DNA of 52,649 nt from a virus: the IMG/VR virus record IMGVR_UViG_3300003885_000004, positions 1 through 52,649 of that record. The stretch is one strand, 5' to 3'. Below the pieces are notes generated by a model, which saw only the letters and a list, made by a program, of their open reading frames with translations, searched no databases and was not told where the DNA came from. The position numbers were made by a program, and so were the translations under genes. Positions 30,497 through 41,200 of the stretch are shown in pieces (position 1 is the first letter of the stretch; each line of letters opens with the position of its first letter).

Positions 30497-31735
30497 TTAA
30501 AATACAAGAATGCGTGATTGTGCCTCTGCCAACCGCTCATTTAGAGCATCTCTTTGTGACTTAGCTTGTTCTTCTTGTGTAATTCTCTCACGAGTAGCTC
30601 CCTCCAAACCTCCAATGGCATTGGTCAATTTTTCCTCATCATTCTCAATGCCTGCCTGCCTTCTTACTTCTTGAACTCTTCTATCTTCCGCAGCCTGCTC
30701 AATACTAAATGCGAAGTCTTCCAGAGGCGTAGCCAACCTTAAGTTCTTTTGTTTCTCCAACTCCTTAGTTACCTCTTTCTCTCTATTGACCCTACTGGTA
30801 TTCCCTCTCTCAGTTAATTCAAGAAACTTAACCCAATCCTGCACTATCTCATCGAATGCTTCTTGAGTACCAAACAATTGAACAATTATTGTCTGAATTA
30901 TCAGTCCGATAGCTTCCAAGATAGGCAACAATGCATTAGCTAGTATCTCTATTATACTGAGTATAGGTCGTATGATTGCAAGGACCATTTCAGCAAATGG
31001 AGCTAATGCCTGAAAAAGTTGTTCATTCAAGTTCTTAAGCCTGATGACTAGAGCATTAAGTTGTCCACCCAATGTCTTAGCTTGTGCCTCAGCTACACCT
31101 GAAAACCTAGATTCTACAGACTCAAGTATAACCTCTGCTGCCTTTGCAGTCTCACCTATTGCTACGAACCCTTCAACTAACTTTTTCTGAGACGCAGTTA
31201 ATTCAAGGCCGACTCTCTCCAATCTTTCAATACCTTTTATAGGTTGCTGTAGGGCCTTACCCAACCTAATAGTGGCACTAGTAACATCTGTGCCAAGAAC
31301 GGATGCCATGTCAAAAGCAGCTTTTGTAGCTCTTTGAAAGTTCTCTCCACTGATTTTATTGAAAGTAGAGAGCACACCTTGTACATTCAGGATTACCTCA
31401 TCCGATACAGATATGATATTCTGTAACTCTTTGGCTTGCTCTTTTAGTTGACTTGCAGTGAATCCCGAAGCATTACCTGTAGCCCTAAGAACCGACTCTA
31501 ACTGTACCTCTGCCCGTATCTGTTTGTCATACTGTGCAAACAACCTCTGGAAAGCACCTATAAGTCCATCAATAGCTCCTGTTACTTCTCCAACAGTAAG
31601 TGTAAGATGGTCTAATGCAAAACCAGCAAACCTAAGAACAGCACTCTCAGATTCCTTTAGAGAATCTAATAGGTCCTCATTTTCAGCTAACAAATGAACG
31701 ACTACACTAGCCGCAATACCTGCCACAGCAGCCAT
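30497..31735 (-). CDS. Tape measure protein
   Basis: 412 residues, helical. Residues about 140-235 have the tape-measure signature (A-F-D-M-A-S-V-L-G-T-D, L-G-K-A-L-Q-x-P-I-K-G, L-E-R-V-G-[LI], then A-x-V-I-L-E and L-G-G-Q-L-N-A-L). Two hydrophobic stretches near 250-290. At about 0.15 nm per residue this predicts a tail near 60 nm, short for a siphovirus. The start lies 5 bases after the stop of the frameshifted chaperone extension. Confidence 0.92.
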   Translation of the reverse strand: MAAVAGIAASVVVHLLAENEDLLDSLKESESAVLRFAGFALDHLTLTVGEVTGAIDGLIGAFQRLFAQYDKQIRAEVQLESVLRATGNASGFTASQLKEQAKELQNIISVSDEVILNVQGVLSTFNKISGENFQRATKAAFDMASVLGTDVTSATIRLGKALQQPIKGIERLERVGLELTASQKKLVEGFVAIGETAKAAEVILESVESRFSGVAEAQAKTLGGQLNALVIRLKNLNEQLFQALAPFAEMVLAIIRPILSIIEILANALLPILEAIGLIIQTIIVQLFGTQEAFDEIVQDWVKFLELTERGNTSRVNREKEVTKELEKQKNLRLATPLEDFAFSIEQAAEDRRVQEVRRQAGIENDEEKLTNAIGGLEGATRERITQEEQAKSQRDALNERLAEAQSRILVF

Positions 31736-31737
31736 GA

Positions 31738-31980
31738 TTACACCTGTCTCCTAGCAACCCACTTATTAGGGGTATTAGCAATAGCTTTGCTCCTTTGTTT
31801 CTCTATCTCTAGCAACTTATCTATCACTATGCCATGTTCCCCAGGAGTCATCTCCCGTATTTGCTCAAACGTCCAACCACAACTAGAAGCAAGGAATGTA
31901 TACAACATCTGCTTACTATCTAAGAATTCATCGTATGATCTTTTTCTTTGTTCAAAGCTTTTCTCTTCTTTTTTTTTATA
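31738..31980 (-). CDS. -1 frameshift extension of the tail chaperone
   Basis: In the -1 frame relative to the 31920-32411 gene, the sequence after a 9-A run (31969-31977) is open for 77 codons to TAA at 31738, just before the tape-measure ATG. Residues include L-Y-T-F-L-A-S-S-C-G-W-T-F-E-Q-I-R-E-M-T-P-G. This is the layout of lambda gpG/gpGT and many siphophages: a minority of ribosomes slip and make a longer chaperone that binds the tape measure. A fused product would be about 224 residues. Confidence 0.75.
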   Translation of the reverse strand, partial: YKKKEEKSFEQRKRSYDEFLDSKQMLYTFLASSCGWTFEQIREMTPGEHGIVIDKLLEIEKQRSKAIANTPNKWVARRQV

Positions 31981-32411
31981 CCAACAGACTCGCTAACCTC
32001 CTCCCCATTCTTCTCAGAAGCCGGAACTAGCTGATTCATTTTCACAACTAGATCATCAATCACCTCTGACTTGCTCATTTCTTCCATCAGCATATCTGAT
32101 GTCAAATTTGGATGACTTTTCTTTGCTAACTTGCATAACAAGAATGTCATACCATCAACAGTTCTGATATGTTTGAGACCTAACTCTGATCTAAAGAAAG
32201 CGACTGATGCCTCTCTAACAGCTATAGATAAGATTAGTTCTCTAGAGTCAGAAGGTAGGGTCTTAGAAGCCCTATCAGCTATGGTGATTATTCTTTCCTG
32301 TATGAAAGAATCTATCTCTGAAATAGATTCATCAGAAAGAGTAGAGAGAGTTAGGTCTAGTTCACCGATTTTGAATTGTATGGTCTTGTTACTTCGCACA
32401 TCTATAGTCAT
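31920..32411 (-). CDS. Tail assembly chaperone (gpG-like)
   Basis: 163 residues, acidic and helical, placed between the tail tube and tape-measure genes, as in gpG-type chaperones. The C-terminal K-K-K-K-R-K region is coded by an A-rich slippery run. The zero-frame product ends 185 bases before the tape measure, and the gap is filled exactly by the -1 frame. Confidence 0.8.
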   Translation of the reverse strand: MTIDVRSNKTIQFKIGELDLTLSTLSDESISEIDSFIQERIITIADRASKTLPSDSRELILSIAVREASVAFFRSELGLKHIRTVDGMTFLLCKLAKKSHPNLTSDMLMEEMSKSEVIDDLVVKMNQLVPASEKNGEEVSESVGIKKKKRKALNKEKDHTMNS

Positions 32412-32458
32412 AAGTGTCCCAATGTTGAAGTGTAAAAGTGTATAAAGTATTCAAAGCA

Positions 32459-33370
32459 TTAGGGGGTAGGGGTAGGCCACCAAACAGGGGTGCCTCCAGG
32501 AAAAACGATCTGTCCTGTAAGTCCCCCATTAAAAGCTTGCATTTCAAAACTCTTGTCAAACCCGACTATAGTGCTAGGAGAACTTTGAATATCCCCTTGT
32601 ATGTTGGTATGATCCTTCATTATAGCCCACTTTAATAGCCAGAATAGAGCAGCATCAGTATACATCCTAAGTTGATAATCTACCCCTGAATCAATCTCTA
32701 ATGTAGTATTAGGTCCCCCTACATTAAGAACTTGTTGCATCGTCTCTTGCCTACTCATACCAAGTGTAAAATCTATACCACCGGGTAAAGACTCCTTAGC
32801 ACAATTAGTATTACTATTTGCATATTGAGTATTAGCTGCTGTAAATGTTAGAGCCGCAGACGTTAAATTCTCTAATTCAAAGAATTCTGTAGCTGCCGCA
32901 TCAGATATCTCTATCTTAGTGGGGCAAACATCATTAACATTCACTGCTGTAGTATCAGGAGTAAAATCAGCGTCATACGCACGAGAAAGAGGGCCTATAC
33001 CTGTAAACGACACTGTATGCATCATTGGGTCCTGAGTTTCCCAATTCCAATTGACCACCACTTGGTCAATTATGATATCTCCAGTATAAATAGTACCCTT
33101 CATAGTAGTAGGGTTGTACACCCCATCATCTGGACCTAAGAAAAACTGTTGAGCAACTACTATATCCTTAGGCATCAACTGAGGTATTGCACCCAGAGCT
33201 GAATAAGTACCACTAAACCCAAATATCCCTTTGTTTCTGCCAGTAGCTCCAGCAGTATTCGACGCCTTGTACGATTTTGTCTCTCTGTTCTCACTAAGAG
33301 AAAAACTCAATACTGACGAGATACCGGCAACACTTCCAAAGTCACCAGATATGATATTACTGATACCCAT
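32459..33370 (-). CDS. Major tail tube protein
   Basis: 303 residues. Starts G-I-S-N-I-I-S-G-D, beta-rich with G-D-I-I-I-D-Q-V-V-V-N-W-N-W-E and H-T-V-S-F-T-G, features of tail tube proteins in siphophages of environmental origin. It lies between the tail completion genes and the chaperone, the canonical tube position. Confidence 0.75.
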   Translation of the reverse strand: MGISNIISGDFGSVAGISSVLSFSLSENRETKSYKASNTAGATGRNKGIFGFSGTYSALGAIPQLMPKDIVVAQQFFLGPDDGVYNPTTMKGTIYTGDIIIDQVVVNWNWETQDPMMHTVSFTGIGPLSRAYDADFTPDTTAVNVNDVCPTKIEISDAAATEFFELENLTSAALTFTAANTQYANSNTNCAKESLPGGIDFTLGMSRQETMQQVLNVGGPNTTLEIDSGVDYQLRMYTDAALFWLLKWAIMKDHTNIQGDIQSSPSTIVGFDKSFEMQAFNGGLTGQIVFPGGTPVWWPTPTP

Positions 33371-33380
33371 AAGTATATCC

Positions 33381-33920
33381 TTAAGGTAATTCGTTAGCTA
33401 ATTGCAAAGCCACGTCAGATGTCCTAAACGACATTCCAACAACAAACCGCATTAGGTTAGCCCAACCTCTTTTTCGTACTTGTCCCTGAAGATCATCTAC
33501 TTCAGAAACTCCTACGGTATCACCCTGTATATTCACAGACGTGATAAAAGAATTTCCTTGCCATTGTAAAGAACCAAGGTTATTACGCCAATCCACAAGA
33601 GTACCGAAGAGCATCCATTGTACTTGAGCTAAGAATTCGGTGTATCGAAAATCACCTGTAGACCCACGAACACCGTATGCAACAGCTATACTAGTAGAAT
33701 TAGATGTTGCCTTTATGTTGCCCGTTATACCCTCAGGAGCAATTAGTATCTCAGGAACATCGAAGGTAGAAATGTTGTCTTTGTGAGGGTCTCTGTCTTG
33801 ATCGTATCTTATTCGATTCCCAACTACAACTAACTTGTCAATCTCAGAACGAGCCTCTATGATGTTCCATAGCTCAGTATACACCATAGTGAACGGATTA
33901 GTTGCATAGAATTCTGTCAT
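33381..33920 (-). CDS. Tail terminator-like protein
   Basis: 179 residues. A mixed alpha/beta protein ending with F-V-V-G-M-S-F-R-T-S-D-V-A; the plan and its place between the completion gene and the tube suit a tail terminator (lambda gpU type). Similarity is by position and style only. Confidence 0.65.
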   Translation of the reverse strand: MTEFYATNPFTMVYTELWNIIEARSEIDKLVVVGNRIRYDQDRDPHKDNISTFDVPEILIAPEGITGNIKATSNSTSIAVAYGVRGSTGDFRYTEFLAQVQWMLFGTLVDWRNNLGSLQWQGNSFITSVNIQGDTVGVSEVDDLQGQVRKRGWANLMRFVVGMSFRTSDVALQLANELP

Positions 33921-34447
33921 TTACTCAGTTTGTTTTTCTTGGCTATCTTGTCCAAGGCTTTCTTTATATCAGTAGATAGGTCTCTGTTAAGACTTGCTGT
34001 AGGTTGTATCATAACTAACCTACGTGGATTGTTACCGATACCCTCATGGTGATACTCAGCAAGTTGACCTACAGTTATTGGACTAGCGGGGTGTTTACCT
34101 GGACCACCAACACCCACAGCTATTCCATTAGACACAAACTGTTGAAACTGCCCAGGCAATCCCTTGAATACTGGTGTAAACGCCCTAAGAAGAGTATCAG
34201 TATCCCTGAGAATTAGGTTACTACCCTTTTTGTCTCTTGTACTCTTAGACGTTTTTCTCCAGTTACCACCACCCCTAGAAAACTTCTTAAAACGAACAAA
34301 AAGAAACTTCCTATACTTCTGCGCCCACTTTTCGTATACACCTTTGAATTCAGCAGTACCTTTACGCAACTCTTTCGTTACAGCCTTTTCGTACCTCTTC
34401 CATCCTGTAAGGTTATTTGTAACGTTAGAATCAATAAACTTAGCCAT
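33917..34447 (-). CDS. Mu gpG / HK97 gp10-like tail completion protein
   Basis: 176 residues from ATG 34447 (the frame is open to 34483). Basic N-terminus (K-R-Y-E-K-A-V-T-K-E-L), then G-G-G-N-W-R-K-T-S-K-S-T, R-D-T-D-T-L-L-R-A-F, G-V-G-G-P-G-K-H, L-A-E-Y-H-H-E-G and P-R-R-L-V. This order (L-x-D-T-G-x-L, then A-x-x-H-x-x-G, then P-R-R) matches virion morphogenesis proteins that act at the head-tail joint. Confidence 0.8.
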   Translation of the reverse strand: MAKFIDSNVTNNLTGWKRYEKAVTKELRKGTAEFKGVYEKWAQKYRKFLFVRFKKFSRGGGNWRKTSKSTRDKKGSNLILRDTDTLLRAFTPVFKGLPGQFQQFVSNGIAVGVGGPGKHPASPITVGQLAEYHHEGIGNNPRRLVMIQPTASLNRDLSTDIKKALDKIAKKNKLSK

Positions 34448-34452
34448 TGTAA

Positions 34453-35499
34453 TTACGCACCCATACGGACTTCCACGATGCAAGCAGGTCTCTGGGTAAC
34501 AAACATCGGGTTTGAATTAGTATGCAAGTCCACACGGGTATTCCACTTGTCCCGTGTCTGCTTGACATAGATATCCCGACCCTTAGTGTTTACCGTCTCA
34601 ATAAACGGAGCAGGAGCATTGTATCTCTTAAATACATTGCGAGTACCAATAGGAAATACATAAGCAATGGGATCACCAGGAACAGTCGGATGCTCGATAT
34701 ATGCAATATCGGTAACCGTAAGCCCCGACTCAACTGACCGCACATTCCGGTACTCTTCCCACATAATACCGTGGATGTCTACCGAATTGTATGCCTGTTG
34801 CTCACGCAAGAATTGACCGTCCTGCCAACGAGCATAAGCTTCTTTGACACCAATATGAGCAGCAAATAAGTCCATGAAACCTTCGTTGCAAAACGCATGC
34901 ATTCCGGTAAAGGATTCACCACCTAGAGCATCAATGATGTGCCTACGTGCTTGCATTGCGACTGTCTTAGGCCCATCCAAATCGACTGCGCTAATGGTAA
35001 GAACCTTTTTAGTAATACCAAATTGGGTAAACCAATCAGTCACCACCGTGCCATCAGCATCAAGAATCTGGCCACTAAGACATTTAGCCATGTGCCATTC
35101 CCAAGTAGCACCTTGGTCTGCCTTTAGTTGTTCCAACTTATCTGCAACCAGAGTAGAGACAGCCTCCATCTTGCCAGCAGAATTAAACTGACGAATGTTT
35201 GCCACATCATCTGCCATGATAGCATCATTCTTTGGCAAATGCGGAACCTCAAACAGTTTTGCTGTACGAGTACGAGCAGTGTCATACTCAGGCATAGCAC
35301 CTCTAGCTCCAATAGGAACTAGGGTAAGCTTACCTCGCCGTTCCTCTATCTTTACAGTGGTGTTGAATACACCCTCTGTACGAAACAGATTCATACCGCC
35401 AATTCTACCAGGGACATAGGGTAGCTTGTCTATACCCTCTGTCAGAGAGACCATACCAAAAGCGTTGCTATTAAATACATCAAGAACTGAAGCGGCCAT
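34453..35499 (-). CDS. Major capsid protein, lambda gpE family
   Basis: 348 residues. The start (D-V-F-N-S-N-A-F-G-M-V-S-L-T-E-G-I-D-K-L-P-Y-V-P) and R-T-E-G-V-F-N-T-T-V-K-I-E-E-R, then L-V-P-I-G-A-R-G, are typical of the Phage_cap_E family (HK97 fold). The companion decoration protein next upstream supports this. C-terminal D-L-H-T-N-S-N-P-M is also family-like. Confidence 0.93.
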   Translation of the reverse strand: MAASVLDVFNSNAFGMVSLTEGIDKLPYVPGRIGGMNLFRTEGVFNTTVKIEERRGKLTLVPIGARGAMPEYDTARTRTAKLFEVPHLPKNDAIMADDVANIRQFNSAGKMEAVSTLVADKLEQLKADQGATWEWHMAKCLSGQILDADGTVVTDWFTQFGITKKVLTISAVDLDGPKTVAMQARRHIIDALGGESFTGMHAFCNEGFMDLFAAHIGVKEAYARWQDGQFLREQQAYNSVDIHGIMWEEYRNVRSVESGLTVTDIAYIEHPTVPGDPIAYVFPIGTRNVFKRYNAPAPFIETVNTKGRDIYVKQTRDKWNTRVDLHTNSNPMFVTQRPACIVEVRMGA

Positions 35500-35550
35500 A
35501 GTGTATCTCCGTACAAAGGATATTTGTTTGTGAATTACTGAATTGCTGAA

Positions 35551-35976
35551 TTATGTGACTTGTTCGCTACCCATAGCACTCTTACCTGGACGAGAGATAA
35601 TCCCTACAGCAGCAAGAGCAGTAACTATAGCTGCAATATCTAGACCGCCACCCAATGGGTCAGTTACACTTAGGGCAGATTCCCAAATCACACCACTTCT
35701 AGCGAGAATGGGATACAACTTCGTAGTCTGTCCAGCAGCGGCAAGAGTAACGATTCCCTGCTCTGCAACAATACCATTAGCTGCTGCTTCGCCAGCACCT
35801 TCAACCAATGTTGCAACACCAGCAGCAACAGCAACAGGTCTACCGCCGATTTCAACATCGGTATACAGACCACCACCACCATTCCTCAGAACTGCTTCAT
35901 CCAGAGAGTATTCTGAACTCTCAAAATACTTTACAACGTCCCCTGCCACTTTCCCCTTAACTAATGATGTAGCCAT
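35551..35976 (-). CDS. Head decoration protein, lambda gpD-like
   Basis: 141 residues. The segment G-D-V-V-K-Y-F-E, many Ala/Gly/Val with A-A-A-G-Q-T-T-K-L-Y-P-I, and its position directly before the capsid gene match the gpD family of trimeric head stabilisers. It binds capsid three-fold sites after expansion. Confidence 0.85.
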   Translation of the reverse strand: MATSLVKGKVAGDVVKYFESSEYSLDEAVLRNGGGGLYTDVEIGGRPVAVAAGVATLVEGAGEAAANGIVAEQGIVTLAAAGQTTKLYPILARSGVIWESALSVTDPLGGGLDIAAIVTALAAVGIISRPGKSAMGSEQVT

Positions 35977-36033
35977 CCTTTATTCCTCTATGTTTGGTAC
36001 TTGATGTTTTGAAACTAGCTAACTAAGAAGCCA

Positions 36034-37158
36034 TTAAGAAGCCATAGCCTTAGCACGCTTCTCAACTTCGGCTGCAAAGACATTCTTTGTTGGGTCACTG
36101 ACGTCTGAATTTGAGAGTGTAAGTGAATCCCCACGGTTCTGAGGACGTGTCTCCCCATTCTCGTCTGTGAATAGAGTCTCTGATAGGCCCAACTTCTCAT
36201 TTTTCACCCACCACTCAAAGTCATCGGTACTAGACTCAGAGGATAAGGAAAGAACCATGCAAGGCTTTGAACAATACTTATCACTAGCATTCTTAGCCTG
36301 CGCAGAACTAATGAAACCTTCACGAAGAAGATCATCAATCTTGTGCTGACGATTCTCAGTACCCATACCAAGGATGCTTGCAGAGATAACCGGCAGGTTC
36401 TTCTTTGCAGGAATTTGTTTGGTTAGACTCTCAACTTCCTTCTCCAAGAGAGAAGTTTTTTCTTTCAAGGAAGAAGATTCTTTTTGCAAAGAAGAAAAAG
36501 CACCAACAATTCCTTCGGAGGTAACCTTGTCATCTTGCTTTTCCTTAACCTCTATACCTAGAGACTTAGCAAGAGCCGATAGTGAAATTGTATCTGCCAT
36601 GTCAATATCCTTACTTTTGAAGAAATCTTTAGTGAAAACGGGAGTAGCATTAAGACTTGCAGCAATCTCTGTAAACTTATCCATACCAGGTAAGACGGGA
36701 TAGTTAGTGAAAGCTACATGGGTTATTGGCAAGTGGTGGTGTTTTTTCTTAACAGGAGTTATCATCTCCCGTTCTACATAGATTGAAGTTTGAGAATCGC
36801 ATAAATCTCTTGCCGCAGTTTCATTCTTAAACTTAACCTTTCCAAACAGACCAACGCGGCCTTTTGAATCCGTCTTTTTAAAATATGATAACGCTGTAGC
36901 CCTTTTCTTCTCTGGATTGTCTTTATTGATATGCTCCAGAGGCATGGGAACCTCTATATGCTCAGACAACAGAGAATCTTGAACATCAACCCAATGGTCT
37001 ATAGCTTGCTCCGTTATTTCAAATTCAATGTCATCAGCAGCTTTGTAAAACTGTCCCACGTATGCGAACTGTTTATCATACACCAATGATTCATTGTCCA
37101 CCTTAGATAGTTTGAAACTATCACAATCACTAGGCGTAGGTATAATCCAATTCAGCAT
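36034..37158 (-). CDS. Prohead protease/scaffold, Mu gpI-like
   Basis: 374 residues. N-terminal protease part (residues 1-165) has V-P-M-P-L-E-H, a K-V-K-F-K-N-E-T-A strand, S-I-Y-V-E-R-E and H-V-A-F-T-N-Y-P-V-L-P-G, which is the order of the Mu gpI peptidase with H in P-x-x-H and the final A-[LF]-T-N-x-P. The C-terminal half is a long coiled coil (K-E-K-T-S-L-L-E-K-E-V-E-S-L) as in scaffolds fused to or overlapping such proteases. Confidence 0.85.
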   Translation of the reverse strand: MLNWIIPTPSDCDSFKLSKVDNESLVYDKQFAYVGQFYKAADDIEFEITEQAIDHWVDVQDSLLSEHIEVPMPLEHINKDNPEKKRATALSYFKKTDSKGRVGLFGKVKFKNETAARDLCDSQTSIYVEREMITPVKKKHHHLPITHVAFTNYPVLPGMDKFTEIAASLNATPVFTKDFFKSKDIDMADTISLSALAKSLGIEVKEKQDDKVTSEGIVGAFSSLQKESSSLKEKTSLLEKEVESLTKQIPAKKNLPVISASILGMGTENRQHKIDDLLREGFISSAQAKNASDKYCSKPCMVLSLSSESSTDDFEWWVKNEKLGLSETLFTDENGETRPQNRGDSLTLSNSDVSDPTKNVFAAEVEKRAKAMAS

Positions 37159-37177
37159 AGCACACTCCTCTACTATC

Positions 37178-37207
37178 TATATACCGGTTTTTCACTGAAA
37201 TTGACAA
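37178..37207 (-). promoter_or_regulatory. Candidate promoter upstream of the protease-capsid genes
   Basis: Minus strand: TTGTCA (37202-37207), 18-base spacer, TATATA (37178-37183), 20 bases before ATG 37158. It sits in the only notable gap (77 bases) inside the head module and could raise capsid expression independently of the upstream genes. Confidence 0.5.
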
Positions 37208-37234
37208 ACCATTTTAATAATTAGTCAAAGCACC

Positions 37235-38242
37235 CTAGACTGCTAGTGGAGTAGTTTTCCTTAGTACAGACTTACTAGGATCGAACCTGTATCTTCTAAC
37301 CATTATTCCATCAATAGTCTTATCTACCTGATCTCTATGCCACTTAAGAAGATCATTTTTAGGGTCAGCATTGGTTGGTCCACGACATTCATACAACAAA
37401 GCACCAGTTAACCTAGCGGATAAATCAACCAGTATTCCTTCGTATGGCTCCACAATGAAAGGTATCTTGTAAGGTCCCGCCCGCATCCTGCAATTGATCT
37501 CATTATCAGCTAGGTCAATAAACTTATCTATCCTAGTATCAACCTCACTAGTAAGTTTATTATTGTTTAAGTCAGCCCATTTGACAATGTTAGTTAGTCC
37601 GTATATAGCTTCAACATCAGATTTGACACAATAACGATTAGGTTGTACATCTTCGTCTAATGTACCACCAGATATTATAGTCACACCATTCGCAGCGGGG
37701 ATATGTGTCCTCACTGTACTAAGAGCATAGTCTAGTCTCCATTTCCTAGATAGTATCCAATTGATAACCTTATCCACATAGTCTCCATGCCAATTCAATT
37801 CATGTTTTTGTTCTGCGGAATCAGTTATACCTCGATGTTCATAGAGTAGAAACCCTGCAAGTCTAGTTGACAAGTTAATTATAGTTCTCGGATACGGGGG
37901 TACAAAAGGTACTTTATATGGGCCATCCCTTAGCTTAGCATCAATGATGGAATCTGCTTTAACCATCATCGCTATCATTCTGGCACGTTTGGCAGTAGAA
38001 TTCTTAGTATTATCTAAGTCTGCCCATATATTTACATTGTTAATGCCAAATAGGTTATCTAGCTCAGCTTTAGAAGAGTACCTATCTATGGTCTCTAACT
38101 CTATTTCACGATAGAGACCAAGAAGATCGCTTAGATCGGGCTCCTGAAAAGTTATAGCTGGAGCGATAGGTATTGGAAGTAGAGTATTGATACTCCCGAA
38201 ACTGAGCATAGAGAATAAATTCTCTTTTGTATCAAGAGCCAT
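37235..38242 (-). CDS. Head-tail connector with two gp36/DUF1320-like domains
   Basis: 335 residues built of two similar units (about 50-160 and 205-315). Each has R-Y-[SC]-x-K-[AS]-[ED]-[LV]-[DE], then W-A-D-L-[DN]-N, a helix ending I-[DN]-x-[KR]-[LM]-R-x-G-P-Y-K-[VI]-P-F, and L-S-[TA]-R-L-[AT]-G-x-L-L-Y-E. This is the gp36/DUF1320 connector pattern, normally one domain of about 140 residues; here it is duplicated in tandem. Confidence 0.85.
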   Translation of the reverse strand: MALDTKENLFSMLSFGSINTLLPIPIAPAITFQEPDLSDLLGLYREIELETIDRYSSKAELDNLFGINNVNIWADLDNTKNSTAKRARMIAMMVKADSIIDAKLRDGPYKVPFVPPYPRTIINLSTRLAGFLLYEHRGITDSAEQKHELNWHGDYVDKVINWILSRKWRLDYALSTVRTHIPAANGVTIISGGTLDEDVQPNRYCVKSDVEAIYGLTNIVKWADLNNNKLTSEVDTRIDKFIDLADNEINCRMRAGPYKIPFIVEPYEGILVDLSARLTGALLYECRGPTNADPKNDLLKWHRDQVDKTIDGIMVRRYRFDPSKSVLRKTTPLAV

Positions 38243-41200
38243 TTATAAACCAACTGTTAACTTGCCCTTAGTTGCGGAGGTAGCATCACCCGTAACAATA
38301 GTTTCTTGGTCAACTACGGTAGTCGCAAAGTTCCACAACTTAAACTTAGCGTTGTCTTGATCTTTCCTGTTAACATTTATCTTATACCCGTACCCTATCT
38401 TGGTAGCGAGACTAGCTATCTCGGGTGGATTCTCCTTAGGTGGTTCTCCGTAAACATCAACAGTAAGGGCACCAATCATTTCAGTTCGGACTTCAGCAAC
38501 AGTAACTGTACTTACAGCATAGTTGCCTTGTATTGTTGCAAGAGTAGCTCCGTCAACACCTGTAATGATAACGATATTAGATTCCATCTGACCAAGTGCT
38601 AATCCTGTACTGCCTATGATACCGTGGTCTATTACAGGTTCCTCCCAAACAGCAAAGGCAACCTGTGCTGCTGTAGGTGCATTACCTGCAACCAATGCTT
38701 CACCTGTACTGCCAAGTTGCTGGTAAAGACTAGTTTGTGCATCCCAGACACCTTGTACATTTTGTAACACTGTAGGTACGGCGGCAACGTTGACTATTAC
38801 CTGAGCTAATTGCGTACTATTTGCATCCATCTCCTGCCTATGCTGAACAGACACATTGTTATTTACAGCATTAGATGTTATAGCCCCTACAGCAAATGTT
38901 GAACTATCAATCGAACCTACGGCCATTGACCCTACGATAACCTGATCTACACCTGGATCAAAATTATTAAGAGTAGCTACACTGGCATCCACCTCAGACC
39001 TTACCTGCGCCCTCATAGAGGTTGACATAAGGCCAAGATCATTAAGACTTGCACCACCTACACCTATTCTAGTGTATGAGTCTCCTGTCTGTGCTATATG
39101 GCTTGTTAGAGCATCAGATATAATCCTACCAGCCGAACCTGGTATATAGGGACCTGGTAACTGTATAGGCCAAGGATCGCTACTTGCTCCAGCAGCAACT
39201 AATGCTTCACCAGTACTACCAGGTTGTTGATAAAGGCTAGTTTGTGCATCCCAGACACCTGTGACTATTTGACCTACAGTCAAACCAGCCCCACCCGCGG
39301 CTAATGAATCACTAATAGTATCAAATCCAGCACCAGCAATATCATTAAGGTTAAGGAACAATGTAGCTCCACCCCCTAAATCATTTGCCGTACCTATACG
39401 AGAACTAATCGTACTACTAGCATCTAGGTCCTGCCTAATGTCAAGAACGGAGTGCGTAGATACATCGTCAACAGTTATGATCGTAGTTGGGTTAACATCA
39501 AAAAAGAGAGAAAAGTTTTGTGCCAGTCCACTAGACCCGGCACCACCTATTGGTTCTGTAACAACAGTACCTAGAATCTGTGTTAAATTAGCAGATACAG
39601 TTTCGAGATTAGGTACATTAGTGATAGGAGGGGTTATAGTACCGTCTACACCCAAACGATACCGTATATTCTCTCTTTCTGTTGCTGTCCAATCCGTTCC
39701 ACCTACACCCCCACCTACATCATCTACAATGGATGTAGTTAGCGCATTAGCATTACCATAAAACACACTAAAGTTATCCGCCAATAGAGTAGTTGTAACG
39801 GGGGGTGATAATGGCGCTCCCGATATCTCAATAAGATTAGCGTCTACTGTACCAGAAAACCCAGTATTAGCTAATGCAATAGCCGTGAACTGAGTGACTC
39901 CACCCCCATTATCCTGTACTAGCTCATTAGCCCAAGATGTAGCTATACCTGGGGGTGTAGCTGGGTTGTAGTCAACTGCGAACATCCTATCCAAGAATAT
40001 CGCAACAAGGGCATCGTTAGTTTTAGTCTGTATCTGAGTCTGCATGCCCGAAGACATTCCGCCAAGAGCATTAAGATTTATACCACCTGTACCAATTATT
40101 GGACCAACATCTAAAGTCTGTGGAGCACTATTAGAAACATTACCAGTAGTAGCGACTAAGCTAATAGTTCCTGCACTAGTATCAAGAGGCACCCCTCCTG
40201 TGAAGAAATCAAAGATATCCATTGGGTCGTCAGCAACGAGACCTTTCCAATAACCTACATCTACTTTCGGAACACCTCCAACTGACGGAGTAGCAACAGT
40301 GACACCTGCCCAACTAATAACATTGACATTAGTTCCACCAACCCCCACACCTACATCATCAACAGTATTAGTTGTTAAGGCATTAGCATTGCCATAAAAC
40401 ACACTAAAATTGTCTGCTAACAAAGTAGATGTAGCTGGAGGAGTTAAGGGTGCCCCTGCTATATTGGCCATATTGACATTTGGGACACCCGGTGTCAAAG
40501 GAGTAGTAACAGCAACACCTGCCCAACTAACAACGTTAACGTCTGAACCACTTGCATCTGCTAAAGCTTCAAGAGAGTCTGTAGTATTGTCAAATGAAGT
40601 CCAAACAGGTGTTACACTCTTTGAAACCATATTAGCAATAATGGAATTAGCAACAACATCAGTTGGACCTACAGTTGTGCTTATCAACTTGTCTAACTGA
40701 ATAACAGATAGAGCAGTATCAGGTAGATTTCCAGGTGGAGAACCTAGCCAAGTATTCACATTATCTACCTGATCTACACTCTTACTAGTTATGCTATCCC
40801 CATTGTCGTAAAAGGTACTAAAGTTTGCACTGAGATTATCTGCTGTAGTTTGACCTAAAGCACCGCCAAGTATTTGCATCGTATTAGCCTGTACTACACC
40901 AGTAGCGTCAAATCCATTGGCACCCGAAGCGTATAATGCATCATAAATGGCTTCTTCAACAACCATAAACTTCGCAGTAACAACTAATGCACCAGAAACC
41001 AGTACAGATACCTCTAATTCTCCTACGGTATCTGTATCCGATGCGGATAGAGATACGCCATACATGCCATTCACATCTGATGTTGCCCCAGCCGAAGCAT
41101 TAACGGATGCCACACCATTTTTTGACAACTTAACATCTGTATTAGCTATAGTCAACCCGTCATTAGGCGTTTTAAAATCAACATCACTAACAAAAGGACC

